The notes: generated by a model not told the origin, from the letters alone. DNA of 40,235 bases from Bacteroidales bacterium UBA1189 (GCA_002309805.1 DBYJ01000029.1:347-40581), one strand, 5' to 3'. Positions 8,010 to 16,682 are shown, numbered from the stretch's first letter. A program made the numbers and translations.

Positions 8010-8623
8010 AGATACTTTGTGTGGGAATGAACTATGCCGAGCACAATAAAGAGCTCGAAAATACGTTAGTATTACCGGAGAGTCCCGTGATATTCATGAA
8101 GCCTGACTCGGCCATCCTGAAGAACGGCAAGCCGCTGTTCCTGCCGGACTTCGCCGAACGGTTCGACTACGAGACGGAGCTGGTGGTCCGCATCCACCGC
8201 ATGGGCAAGTCCATTCCCGAACGGTTTGCGCACCGTTACTACGATGCTGTAACCATAGGGATTGACGTGACGGCACGCGATCTGCAGCGTCGGCTGAAGG
8301 ACAAGGGGCTGCCGTGGGAGATGAGCAAGGCGTTCGACGGCTCGGCCATACTGGGCGAGTTCGTGCCCGTGGAGGAGGTGGGCGACGTGCAGCAGCTGAC
8401 GTTCCACGCCGAGATTGACGGGCGGACGGTGCAGACGGGATGGACGGGCGACATGCTGTTCAGCGTCGACAGGCTGATTGCCTACGTCAGTCAGTTCCAC
8501 ACGCTGAAGACGGGCGACCTCCTCTTCACCGGCACACCGGCAGGCGTCGGGCCGCTGCATGTGGGGGAACACCTGGACGGGTATTTGGGAGAAAGGAAGG
8601 TTCTTTCGTTCAATATAAAATGA
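8006..8623 (+). CDS. Fumarylacetoacetate hydrolase (FAH) family protein
   Basis: A 205-residue FAH-fold protein. It starts MKILCVGMNYAEHNKEL, like many bacterial 2-hydroxyhepta-2,4-diene-1,7-dioate isomerase/acylpyruvase-type members. The metal site appears intact: YETELVV (ExE), IDVTARD (Asp), and a conserved KAFDGS lysine segment; the C-terminus has GDLLFTGTPAGVGPL. Family members hydrolyse or decarboxylate 2-oxo acids such as acylpyruvates or oxaloacetate; the substrate here cannot be fixed. It is translationally coupled on both sides: ATGA with ftcD upstream and ATGA with porU downstream (8620-8623). Cytoplasmic. Confidence 0.9.
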   Translation: MKILCVGMNYAEHNKELENTLVLPESPVIFMKPDSAILKNGKPLFLPDFAERFDYETELVVRIHRMGKSIPERFAHRYYDAVTIGIDVTARDLQRRLKDKGLPWEMSKAFDGSAILGEFVPVEEVGDVQQLTFHAEIDGRTVQTGWTGDMLFSVDRLIAYVSQFHTLKTGDLLFTGTPAGVGPLHVGEHLDGYLGERKVLSFNIK

Positions 8624-11600
8624 GTAAAATGAAATATTATACGCTGCTGATAGCCCTGCTGCTGATAACGCTGGGGATGCGGGCGCAGGGTGAGATGACG
8701 GTCGACTGGAATACCATCGGGCAGGATAGCATCGTGCCGGTGTTTAGCCACAGCATCCCGCTGGGTAGCGACTATGCCGAGTCGTACGATGTTCGCATCG
8801 AATATCCTGAACTGGAGCCTGTTCCTGCCCATGCATCCTATTACGATGCCCTGCGGACTGCCGCCATCGGCGACTGGCCTGAAGTGGCTACCTATGTGGG
8901 CGTTGCCCGCAAGCAGGGGCAGCTCGACATCAGCTTCATCCCCATCATCCTGCGCGACAGCAAGTACTGGCGTATCAAGTCGTTCGACTTGAAGGTCAAC
9001 GGGCGGAGCAGCGAGAGCAAAGATGTGCTTGCACAATCTCTGCCGAGTCGCGACGGACGAAGAGCGAAGCTCAACGGGGCAACGAGTCAACAAGTCAACG
9101 GGTCAACGAGTCAACGGGGCAACAAGTCAACAAGCCGCAGAAGGGCTGCTTCGTTGGCTCATTCTGTTCTGGCCACAGGGCGATGGATGCGGGTGGACGT
9201 GGCGAAGGACGGCCTCTATCTGCTGACACCCAAGAGCCTCTCAGCCATGGGCTTCAAGGAGCCGGACAAGGTGCGTGTGTTTGGCTACGGCGGTCATCTG
9301 CTGCCTGAATACGATCTCGAAAAGCTGCCTGAGGACTTACCGCAGGTTCCCGTCTTCCGAAACGAAGACGGGGGCATCCTCTTCTGGGGCAACGGCACCG
9401 TCAGCTACTCCCGCAAGGCCGATGGTACCTATAATCACGTGCAGAACTATTATGCCACCACGGGCTGCTATTTTCTGACCGAAACCTCCGACAGCATCCG
9501 CTGGGACGACCTTGTTGCCTCGAACGCAGAAGAGTTGGTGCCTGTGGAATTCCGTTCGGCGGGTACGCTTTGCGTGGTGGAGGAGAACGATGCCTACGCC
9601 TTCCATCCCTCGGGGCGTAAGCTGTTCGACAGCTACGACTTTGCGAATGGCGCTTCCCATACCTGGAACATCGAACTGCCTTGTTTCAAGGAGGGTGGTG
9701 AGGCTACGGTCACCGTTGCCTTTGCCCACGACGGCGCTGCTTCGACCGCCCTGACAGTGAAGGCTGGAGAGACCAACCTGGGCACCATGACCATTTCAGG
9801 CAAGAGCGCTTACTGCGACGGCAGCGTGGCTGAAGCCACTTATAAGACGACAGCCCTATCACCGACGACGACGGCAGAGAAATCCACCGTCCGCCTTACG
9901 CTTACCCACGACCGCCCGTCAGGAGTAAGCGGACGACTGGACTACATCCGCATCAGCTATCCTTCGACAGCGGGCTATTACACGACGGAGGAGATACATG
10001 GCGGTACGCTCGTTGCCAATCAGGACCTTCGCTCTACGCCGCCCACGGATTACATCATTGTTGTACCATCCAGCGGAGCATTGACAGCCCAGGCCGAGCG
10101 TCTTGCCGAGGCTCACAGAAAGCGCGACGGACTCTCGGTGCTGGTAGTCTCAGCAGACCAAATCTATAACGAATTCTCCTCAGGAACACGCGATGCTACT
10201 GCCATCCGCCGTTTCCTGAAGATGCTCTACGACCGTGCCACGAACGACAGCGAGATGCCTCGCTACCTTTTGCTTTTCGGCGATGGGGCGTGGGATAACC
10301 GTATGCTCAGCGACAACTGGCGGGGCAGTTCACCTGATGACTATCTGCCCTGCTTTGAGTCTGTGGAATCATTCAGCGCTACCCGTTCGTTCGTTATGGA
10401 GGACTATTTCGGCCTGCTCGACGATGGCGAGGGACGCGACCTGCTGCGTGATAAACCCGATGTGGGTGTGGGCCGATTCCCCGTCGTGACGGTGCAGCAA
10501 GCCCGTGAGGCAGTCGACAAGACCATCGCCTACATGGAGAATGTGGCAGCCGGCGCCTGGAAGAACACCATCCTCATGCTGGGCGACGACGGCGACAACA
10601 ACCAGCACATGCGCGATGCCGAATACGTGGTGCGTATGCTGGAGGGGCTCTATCCCAAATATATGTACAAACGTATCTATTGGGATACCTTCCCCATGGA
10701 GATTACTGCCACAGGCAACAGCTATCCGGCCGTTCACAAGCGCATCCTCGAGCTGCTCGACGAGGGTGCCCTGATGGTCAACTACAGCGGTCATGGCCGT
10801 GCCGACGTGCTGTCGCATGAACTGGTGCTCGACCAAGGCGATATGGCTGCGCTCACCTCGCCCCGTCTGCCGCTATGGGTGACGGCGTCGTGTGACATCT
10901 CGCCGTTTGACCATACAGGCTCGTCTTTTGGCGAGTACGCTTTCCTGAATCCGAAGGGCGGCGCTATCGCCTTGTTTACTACGACGCGTACGGTATTCTC
11001 AAGCTACAACCGGCGCATCAACTACCTCTTTTCGAAATACGTCTTCGGCCGGGATTCCTCAGGCCGTCCGTTGCGATTGGGCGATGCTGTCCGCATCGCC
11101 AAGACGGAGGTCGTTTCAACGACCGACTCCTCCCTTCAGGACATCAGCGAAAACAAACTCCATTACATCTTGCTGGGTGACCCCGCTTTGCGTATTGCCT
11201 GTACGGACTACGAGGCTGTCATCGACAAACTCAACGGCTCACCCTTCATGGATAATGGCAGCCTTGCCTTGAGCGCCGGAGCGGTCGTTACTGCCGAGGG
11301 ACATATTGTGGACGGATCTGGCGAAAAAGCTACAAATTTCTCGGGCACAGTACATCCTACGGTGCTCGACAACCGCGAGACAGTCTTTGGCCGCAATAAC
11401 AACGGTAGCGCTTCCGAGCCGTTCAGTTATACCGAGCGTTCCAACGTACTCTTCTCCGGCAGCGACTCCGTCCGTAACGGCTCGTTCCGCTTTACCTTCC
11501 GCGTACCGATGGACATCAACTACTCCGGCGAGAGTGGCGAGCTGAACATCTATGCCATCAACGATGCCAAGAACGCCGAAGCACAGGGCTATACCGAAGC

Positions 11601-12294
11601 CTTCCTGCTGGGCGGCACTCACGAAGGTCTTGTAAACGATTCCACAGGTCCTTCGTTGTCGCTATACCTCAATACACCTTCCTTCGTCTCGGGCGATAAA
11701 GTCAACGAGACGCCCCTGCTGGTGGCTACGCTGGAGGATGCCGACGGAATCAATACCGTAGGCGGAGGCATCGGGCACGACATCGTGGCGGTCATCGACG
11801 GCTCGGCAGCACTCACCTATAAGCTCAACAACTATTACGTCAGCGACTTTGGCGATTACACCCGTGGTACGCTGGCCTATAGCCTGCCCACGTTGCCCGA
11901 TGGGCATCATTCGCTTCTGCTCCGTGCCTGGGACATGATGAACAACTCCTCCACGGCCACCCTCGACTTTGAGGTGGTAGCGGGGCTGAAACCCTCGCTG
12001 ACGGACGTGACTGTAACGGACAATCCTGCCCGCACAACGACCACCTTTGTTGTTACTCACGACCGTCCTGAGACGGCTGTCACCTTCCGTATAGACGTGT
12101 TTGACTTCTCCGGCCGCATCCTCTGGAGCAACGAAGAAACGACGGCTACCTCGTCGAATCTCTACACCTGCTCCTGGAATCTCTGTAACGCCTCTGGCAC
12201 ACCTCTTTCCATGGGTGTCTATCTCTATCGGGTGACGGTCTCGTCGGCTACGGGCAGTAGTACTTCGCAAAGCCGCAAGCTAGTGATAAAATGA
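8620..12294 (+). CDS. porU: Type IX secretion system sortase PorU
   Basis: The start is taken as ATG 8620, overlapping the preceding stop, with ATG 8629 as alternative; the frame upstream overlaps the FAH gene. About 1224 residues. Signal peptide in the first 22 (YYTLLIALLLITLGMRAQ). A gingipain-like C25 peptidase domain follows, with catalytic His725 (NYSGHGRAD) and Cys758 (VTASCDISPFD). The C-terminal 100 residues form beta-sandwich modules ending in a T9SS CTD-like segment (LSMGVYLYRVTVSS). PorU sits on the outer surface, removes the CTD of secreted cargo and attaches lipopolysaccharide. porV follows, the known pairing. Unusual: residues about 151-172 are encoded by an 8-bp tandem repeat (9072-9135), just before the conserved SVLATGRWMRVDVAKDGLY block. 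A change of one repeat unit would shift the frame. Confidence 0.9.
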   Translation: MSKMKYYTLLIALLLITLGMRAQGEMTVDWNTIGQDSIVPVFSHSIPLGSDYAESYDVRIEYPELEPVPAHASYYDALRTAAIGDWPEVATYVGVARKQGQLDISFIPIILRDSKYWRIKSFDLKVNGRSSESKDVLAQSLPSRDGRRAKLNGATSQQVNGSTSQRGNKSTSRRRAASLAHSVLATGRWMRVDVAKDGLYLLTPKSLSAMGFKEPDKVRVFGYGGHLLPEYDLEKLPEDLPQVPVFRNEDGGILFWGNGTVSYSRKADGTYNHVQNYYATTGCYFLTETSDSIRWDDLVASNAEELVPVEFRSAGTLCVVEENDAYAFHPSGRKLFDSYDFANGASHTWNIELPCFKEGGEATVTVAFAHDGAASTALTVKAGETNLGTMTISGKSAYCDGSVAEATYKTTALSPTTTAEKSTVRLTLTHDRPSGVSGRLDYIRISYPSTAGYYTTEEIHGGTLVANQDLRSTPPTDYIIVVPSSGALTAQAERLAEAHRKRDGLSVLVVSADQIYNEFSSGTRDATAIRRFLKMLYDRATNDSEMPRYLLLFGDGAWDNRMLSDNWRGSSPDDYLPCFESVESFSATRSFVMEDYFGLLDDGEGRDLLRDKPDVGVGRFPVVTVQQAREAVDKTIAYMENVAAGAWKNTILMLGDDGDNNQHMRDAEYVVRMLEGLYPKYMYKRIYWDTFPMEITATGNSYPAVHKRILELLDEGALMVNYSGHGRADVLSHELVLDQGDMAALTSPRLPLWVTASCDISPFDHTGSSFGEYAFLNPKGGAIALFTTTRTVFSSYNRRINYLFSKYVFGRDSSGRPLRLGDAVRIAKTEVVSTTDSSLQDISENKLHYILLGDPALRIACTDYEAVIDKLNGSPFMDNGSLALSAGAVVTAEGHIVDGSGEKATNFSGTVHPTVLDNRETVFGRNNNGSASEPFSYTERSNVLFSGSDSVRNGSFRFTFRVPMDINYSGESGELNIYAINDAKNAEAQGYTEAFLLGGTHEGLVNDSTGPSLSLYLNTPSFVSGDKVNETPLLVATLEDADGINTVGGGIGHDIVAVIDGSAALTYKLNNYYVSDFGDYTRGTLAYSLPTLPDGHHSLLLRAWDMMNNSSTATLDFEVVAGLKPSLTDVTVTDNPARTTTTFVVTHDRPETAVTFRIDVFDFSGRILWSNEETTATSSNLYTCSWNLCNASGTPLSMGVYLYRVTVSSATGSSTSQSRKLVIK
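9072..9135 (+). repeat. Octamer tandem repeat inside porU (8 x 8 bp, consensus CAACRRGT)
   Basis: CAAC recurs at 9072, 9080, 9088, 9096, 9104, 9112, 9120 and 9128, exactly every 8 bp. Because 24 bp is the common period with codons, it encodes an octapeptide repeat of the type NGSTSQRG. The units are not identical, which limits slippage. It lies N-terminal to the peptidase domain. Confidence 0.9.
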
Positions 12295-12392
12295 AAAATA
12301 AAGAATGAAAAATGAAAAATAGGATGCCTCGGATGTGGTGTTCTAACGACAAGGTTTTTTATTCTTCATTCTTCATTTTTCATTCTTCATTA
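12288..12392. repeat. Inverted heptamer tracts between porU and porV
   Basis: The left tract (12288-12323; units AATGAAA, AATAAAG) contains the porU stop codon. The right tract (12355-12392; units TTCTTCA, TTTTTCA) is its complement. Together they form a long imperfect hairpin with a loop of about 31 bases, the same family as 559-654. It may attenuate or terminate between porU and porV. Confidence 0.8.
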
Positions 12393-12416
12393 TAATAAAT
12401 TACCCCTAATTATCGT

Positions 12417-12424
12417 TATATTGG
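12417..12424 (+). promoter_or_regulatory. Possible -7 box for porV
   Basis: TATATTGG differs at one position from TAnnTTTG and lies 28 bases before the porV start. No clear -33 element is visible. A separate promoter would make sense because the hairpin at 12288-12392 separates porU from porV. Confidence 0.35.
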
Positions 12425-12451
12425 CGTAAAAAACAAATTTGTACGAAACAG

Positions 12452-13654
12452 ATGAAACGAAAAATAGGTATGCTTACCCTCCTGCTCGTAGCGACGACCA
12501 CCCTGGCTACGGCGCAGAACAAGAGTCTCTTCAATCCCGTCTACACGGGTGTCACCTCCCTTACCATTGCCCCTGACAGCCGTGCGGGTGCTTTGGGCGA
12601 CGTGGGTGTGGCTACGGAGGCCGACGTCAATTCGCAGTATTGGAATCCTGCCAAGTACCCCTTCACCATCAGTCCGGCGGGTGTCTCGCTGGCCTACACA
12701 CCTTGGTTGCGCCAGTTGGTGAGCGACATAGACCTCGCCAACCTCACGGGCTATTACCGCATCGGTGACTATCAGGCCGTCAGCGGATCGCTCACCTATT
12801 TTTCCCTGGGCGACGTGATTGATATTGCCAACAATTACACCATCCGTCCCTATGAAATGGCCGTCGACTTTGCCTACAGCCGCATGCTTTCCGAAACGTT
12901 CTCCGCCTCCGTCGGCTTGCGCTTTATCTATAGTGACTTGCAGTACAACTATGATGACGAGGTGACACCCGGTTCGGCCTTCGCTGCCGACATCTCCTTG
13001 TTCCACAGCGGTTACGTCTTCCTCGGTCAGCGCGAGTGTATGTTCAACTGGGGATTAAACGCCAGCAACATCGGTTCGAAAATCTCGTTCGATGGCGGCA
13101 ACACCAACCAGTTCATTCCCACGAATCTCCGTCTGGGTGCTGCGCTGAAGGTGCCCGTCGATGAATATAACTCCTTCACCCTCACGGCTGATGCCAATAA
13201 GCTGATGGTACCCACGAAACCCACCTACCGGCAGTTCCTCGATGAGGAGTTTGGCGCTGACTTTGAGGATGCCAGCTACAGCTACGCATCGGAGTACCAG
13301 AGCTGGCTCGATGCCAAGGGCTACAACGATATCTCGCCCATCGCCGGTATCTTCAAGTCGTTCCACGATGCCCCGGGTGGCATGGAAGAGGAACTGCGCG
13401 AAATCTATTGGGGCGCCGGTTTGGAATATGGTTACAACGACCAGTTCTTCCTCCGCGCAGGCTACCATTACGAGAATGAATACAAGGGCAACCGTAAGTA
13501 TGTCACCGTGGGCGCAGGCTTCAAGATGAGCGTCTTCTCGCTCGATGCCGCTTACCTCGTCTCCACTTCGCAGAGCAATCCTCTTGATCAGACGCTCCGT
13601 TTCACCCTGTCGTTTGACATGGACGGCATCCGCGAAATGTTCGGAAGAAGGTAA
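12452..13654 (+). CDS. porV: Type IX secretion system outer-membrane protein PorV
   Basis: 400 residues with a signal peptide (residues 1-22; GMLTLLLVATTTLATAQ). The N-terminus of the mature protein is the PorV hallmark: NPVYTGVTSLTIAPDSRAGA, LGDVGVATEADVNSQYWNPAKY. The rest is a FadL-like 14-stranded barrel pattern (GLRFIYSDLQYNY, RLGAALKVPV, FFLRAGYHYENEY), ending FTLSFDMDGIREMFG. PorV is an outer-membrane shuttle that receives cargo from the Sov translocon and presents it to PorU for CTD cleavage and anchoring. Its position 157 bases after porU matches known porU-porV synteny. Length is normal. Confidence 0.95.
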   Translation: MKRKIGMLTLLLVATTTLATAQNKSLFNPVYTGVTSLTIAPDSRAGALGDVGVATEADVNSQYWNPAKYPFTISPAGVSLAYTPWLRQLVSDIDLANLTGYYRIGDYQAVSGSLTYFSLGDVIDIANNYTIRPYEMAVDFAYSRMLSETFSASVGLRFIYSDLQYNYDDEVTPGSAFAADISLFHSGYVFLGQRECMFNWGLNASNIGSKISFDGGNTNQFIPTNLRLGAALKVPVDEYNSFTLTADANKLMVPTKPTYRQFLDEEFGADFEDASYSYASEYQSWLDAKGYNDISPIAGIFKSFHDAPGGMEEELREIYWGAGLEYGYNDQFFLRAGYHYENEYKGNRKYVTVGAGFKMSVFSLDAAYLVSTSQSNPLDQTLRFTLSFDMDGIREMFGRR

Positions 13655-13660
13655 TTTTTA

Positions 13661-13688
13661 GTTCATAGTTCACAGTTCATGGTTAGTT
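13661..13688. repeat. Heptamer tract GTTCAYR (4 units)
   Basis: Units GTTCATA, GTTCACA, GTTCATG and GTTAGTT follow each other without gaps just after the porV stop. They belong to the same class of heptamer tracts seen elsewhere in the window, here without an obvious inverted partner. Confidence 0.75.
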
Positions 13689-13786
13689 ACGCACTTTTAT
13701 CCCGAACCTAGTGCCTGATTGTCCGTTCAATCCGTGAAATCAATGCTCGAAAAAAATGTAATTCGTTTAATTCATAGTAAGAAAAA

Positions 13787-14266
13787 ATGTTTCGTGTAGG
13801 ATTCGGATATGATGTTCACCGTTTGGTAGAAGGACGCGAGTTGTGGCTGGGAGGCGTACGCATAGACTATGTGCTGGGCCTGCTGGGTCATAGCGATGCC
13901 GATGTGCTCATCCACGCTATCTGTGATGCCCTGCTGGGTGCTGCCGGCCTACGCGATATCGGCTACCACTTCCCCGACACATCGGACGAATATAAGGATA
14001 TTCGCAGCACCATCCTCCTTGAACGAACTGTTGCCCTGTTGCATGAAAAAGGCTATCGCATCGGAAACATCGATGCCACTATCTGTGCCGAGCAACCCAA
14101 GCTCAATCCCCACATCCCCGCCATGCAAAGTGTGCTGGCTGGGGTGATGGGCATCCCCAAGGGAGATGTGTCCATCAAGGCCACCACTACCGAACGCCTC
14201 GGCTTCACCGGCCGTCAGGAGGGCATCTCCGCCTATGTCGTGTGCTTGATTGAAAATGTTAATTGA
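13787..14266 (+). CDS. ispF: 2-C-methyl-D-erythritol 2,4-cyclodiphosphate synthase
   Basis: 159 residues, standard family length. It converts CDP-methylerythritol 2-phosphate to the cyclodiphosphate in the MEP isoprenoid pathway (cytoplasm, homotrimer). Metal-binding Asp9 and His11 are in GFGYDVHR; HSDADVLIHAICDALLGA carries the third ligand histidine; GYHFPDT and ATTTERLGFTGR are conserved substrate-binding segments. No other MEP gene is nearby. The short spacing to the following phosphoesterase gene (57 bases) allows co-transcription. Confidence 0.96.
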   Translation: MFRVGFGYDVHRLVEGRELWLGGVRIDYVLGLLGHSDADVLIHAICDALLGAAGLRDIGYHFPDTSDEYKDIRSTILLERTVALLHEKGYRIGNIDATICAEQPKLNPHIPAMQSVLAGVMGIPKGDVSIKATTTERLGFTGRQEGISAYVVCLIENVN

Positions 14267-14323
14267 ATCGCTTCGCGAGAAATGCCACAGAATTAAGTTC
14301 AAAAAATAAACAAAATTATTCGT

Positions 14324-15217
14324 ATGACCATCAAGCGACGGGACAAAACGATTCTAATTTTGAATATTTTTTTGAGAAAATTATTGTTTATTTTCTGCCC
14401 CGTAGGGGCACTTTGTATTCTCCTCATCTCCTGTACTTCCCTGCGTTATACGGGGGTGGAGCGTATTGCACGGTACGAAATGACGTCAGCAGATGTGCCA
14501 CAGGCACTGGACGGGTATCGCATCGCCTTCGCTACAGATTTTCATCTAGCCTCGAAGTTCAAGGAGCGCCAGTTGCAGGGTGCGGTGAAAGCACTTGAGG
14601 CGTTAAAACCCGATGTTATCATGCTTGGAGGCGACTATCAGGAAGGCTGCGAGTACGTCGAGCCACTCTTTGCTGCGCTTGGCAGCCTCACCCCGCCTGA
14701 CGGCATCTATGCTGTGTTGGGCAACAACGACTTCGAGCGTTGTACCGACGAAATCATACTTTCCATGCAACGTCACGGCATTCGTCTGCTCGACTACACC
14801 TCTGATACCCTCCATGCGGGGCTTGTCGTCGTGGGCGCTCCCTATTGCACCCATCCCCCTCTCGTGCAGCCGCTGGCGGATAGGCAGCATCCTGACGACT
14901 ACGTCATCTTCCTCACCCACAGCCCCGATATCGTGGAGTCAGCAGCCCTTAGCCCCGAGCATATTGACCTGGCGCTGGCTGGACATACGCACGGAGGGCA
15001 AATAACTTTCTTCTACATCATTGCTCCAGAGACCGGCAGCCGCTATGGCCGACGTTTCCTTTATGGCCGCCGGCGCACCTCGCGTGGCGTGCCCGTCATC
15101 GTCTCTCGCGGACTCGGCACCTCACGTGTCCCCATCCGCTTCTGTGCCCCTACGGACATCACCCTCGTTACCCTTCGGGCGCTTGCAGAGCCGTCCTCTG
15201 GCCGTCGAAAAAAATGA
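14324..15217 (+). CDS. Membrane-associated metallophosphoesterase (YkuE/YaeI-like)
   Basis: 297 residues. A hydrophobic segment (residues about 18-36, KLLFIFCPVGALCILLIS) ends in LISC, which could be a lipobox, so the protein may be a lipoprotein or N-terminally anchored. The phosphoesterase motifs are complete: ATDFHLA (Asp72), MLGGDYQ, VLGNNDFER, LTHSPD and AGHTHGGQ (His221, His223). Family members of this type act at the membrane on lipid-linked phosphates (some are UDP-2,3-diacylglucosamine hydrolases); the substrate here is not known. Residues 16-30 are encoded by AT-rich sequence that differs from the GC-rich remainder. Confidence 0.85.
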   Translation: MTIKRRDKTILILNIFLRKLLFIFCPVGALCILLISCTSLRYTGVERIARYEMTSADVPQALDGYRIAFATDFHLASKFKERQLQGAVKALEALKPDVIMLGGDYQEGCEYVEPLFAALGSLTPPDGIYAVLGNNDFERCTDEIILSMQRHGIRLLDYTSDTLHAGLVVVGAPYCTHPPLVQPLADRQHPDDYVIFLTHSPDIVESAALSPEHIDLALAGHTHGGQITFFYIIAPETGSRYGRRFLYGRRRTSRGVPVIVSRGLGTSRVPIRFCAPTDITLVTLRALAEPSSGRRKK

Positions 15218-15231
15218 TTTTTTGCCGAAAA

Positions 15232-15263
15232 TTGCACTTTTTCGGTTTTTCTTTGTATCTTCG
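15232..15263 (+). promoter_or_regulatory. Promoter of the flavodoxin gene
   Basis: TTG at 15232-15234, a 21-bp spacer and TATCTTCG at 15256-15263 (one mismatch to TAnnTTTG) precede the ATG at 15297 by 33 bases. The spacer contains CTTTTTCGG, reminiscent of the spacer shared by three other promoters here. Confidence 0.55.
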
Positions 15264-15296
15264 CAGCGAAAATCAACCCATAAAACATCATAGCGA

Positions 15297-15866
15297 ATGA
15301 AGAAAACGATGTTAATCATGACGGCATTACTTGCTGTGAGCCTTAGTGCCTGCTCATTAGGAAACAAATCAAAGGAAAACAAGGAAATGAAGAAAGTATT
15401 GGTAGCCTATTTCTCGGCATCGGGTGTCACGAAGGGCGTGGCCCAGCAGCTGGCCGAGGTTGCAGGGGCAGACCTGCACGAAATTAGTCCCACTGTACCC
15501 TACACAGAGGCCGACCTCGACTGGCGCGACAAGCAGAGCCGTTCGACGTTGGAGATGCAGGACAAGTCATCACGTCCCGCCATCACCGCCAAGTTGAAGA
15601 ATATGAAGGACTACGACGTCATCTACGTCGGCTTCCCCATCTGGTGGTATACCTGCCCGACTATCATCAACACCTTCATGGAGTCCTACGACATGAAGGG
15701 CAAAACCGTCATCCCCTTCGCCACCTCAGGCGGCAGCACCATCACGAAGGCCTGTGACGACCTGCGTGCTGCCTATCCCGACGTCAATTGGAAGGAGGGA
15801 AAGCTGCTGAATCGCGTCAAGAAAGAGGATTTGGCAGCTTGGGTAAAGACGTTCCAGCCGCAGTAG
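15297..15866 (+). CDS. Flavodoxin-like protein with a lipoprotein signal
   Basis: 189 residues. Residues 1-19 form a lipoprotein signal with lipobox LSAC (Cys19), followed by a charged linker. The flavodoxin domain starts near residue 31 (MKKVLVAYFSASGVTKGVA, the FMN-phosphate loop), continues with YDVIYVGFPIWWYTCP (isoalloxazine-binding loop) and ends with FATSGGSTI. It would carry electrons via FMN, here apparently tethered to a membrane on the outside of the cytoplasm. An internal ATG at 15387 would give a soluble version without the signal; which start is used cannot be decided from sequence, though the promoter at 15232-15263 favours the long form. Confidence 0.88.
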   Translation: MKKTMLIMTALLAVSLSACSLGNKSKENKEMKKVLVAYFSASGVTKGVAQQLAEVAGADLHEISPTVPYTEADLDWRDKQSRSTLEMQDKSSRPAITAKLKNMKDYDVIYVGFPIWWYTCPTIINTFMESYDMKGKTVIPFATSGGSTITKACDDLRAAYPDVNWKEGKLLNRVKKEDLAAWVKTFQPQ

Positions 15867-15978
15867 AGAGGATGGTAAGCGCACATCGGCTTACTTTTCT
15901 AGCACAAGATAAGGCGAAGTATAGTGAAAATCAAAATATTCCATTTTTTTCGTTCTATCTTTTGTTACAAGCTAGTGA

Positions 15979-16443
15979 TTACAACTCCGCCTGAACGGGG
16001 ATTTTGCTCCACGATACCACCTCTGTCCGATAGACGGCTCCAATCGCCAAATTCTGTCCCGATTCCAAAAACAAGCGTTGGCCATCAAAACGCAGGTTGT
16101 CTAAGAAATCAAGCATGACACCCCGGATAGTGTTGTCGTTATAGAGTGTGCTTCCCGTGCGTGAGAGGGAGGAGAGGCGGCTGGGGCTAGAGCCTCAGCC
16201 GCAGATGCCGAGGCCGCTTTGGCTGGACTGTATTCCGTTGATGCCCGCAGGGACGTCGATGGATATGGTGACCACCGCGCCGCCCGACTCGCTGATGGTG
16301 GCATTCACGTCAAGGGTGCCGACGAGTACCTCTGTCAGCATGAGGGGGGGGAGAGAAGGGTGGTTTTTCGCATAGTGGATTGCATGTTCAATTGTGTCTG
16401 CTAAGTTACGAAAAAACATTTTGATCTGCAAGTTTTCAGACAC
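15979..16443 (-). pseudogene. Unrecognised gene interrupted by one in-frame TGA
   Basis: Read on the minus strand, the frame starts at GTG 16443 or ATG 16419 (MFFRNLADTIEHAIHYAKN), runs to TGA at 16195-16197, and stays open in the same frame for 71 more codons to TAA at 15979-15981. The part after the TGA looks like real protein (NDNTIRGVMLDFLDNLRFDG, RLFLESGQNLAIGAVYRTE). Together they give about 146-154 codons with a single stop. I do not recognise the family. The TGA lies in the left arm of a strong hairpin (16179-16200). The most likely reading is a nonsense mutation; stop readthrough is possible but unsupported, and no selenocysteine machinery is visible nearby. Confidence 0.55.
16179..16200 (-). 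other. Hairpin enclosing the in-frame TGA
   Basis: On the minus strand GGCTGAGGCT and AGCCCCAGCC form a 10-bp stem with one A-C mismatch and a two-base spacer. The TGA codon lies inside the left arm. Confidence 0.6.
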
Positions 16444-16473
16444 GTTTCTTTAGGCTTTTTTGTGGACAATGGC

Positions 16474-16557
16474 GTTTGATGCTACGGCGACGACGTTTAA
16501 CGCTACGGCGACGACGTTTAACACCACGGCGACGACGTTTAACACCACGGCTTTCGC
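16474..16557. repeat. Tandem array of 21-bp units (4 copies), GTTTRAY family
   Basis: Four contiguous 21-bp units begin GTTTGAT, GTTTAAC, GTTTAAC and GTTTAAC. The first three end in ACGGCGACGAC; the fourth is degenerate at its end. The unit length and the first seven bases match the array at 28156-28260. It lies about 125 bp upstream of the tricorn-protease promoter and just upstream of the broken minus-strand gene. Confidence 0.9.
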
Positions 16558-16682
16558 TCGTGTGTCCGATAACGTGTTTCGAGCTCACACATCGCGAGGG
16601 CGTTGTTATAATAGCGCGAAGATATTTTTGTTTTTGCGTATAATTTTTTTAAGATATATTTTTTTCTTTCCCCAAAAGGTAT

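Noticed and set aside
16195..16197. Selenocysteine codon in the minus-strand gene
   Set aside because: The hairpin encloses the TGA instead of starting downstream as in bacterial SECIS elements, and no selenoprotein family is recognised; a nonsense mutation is simpler.
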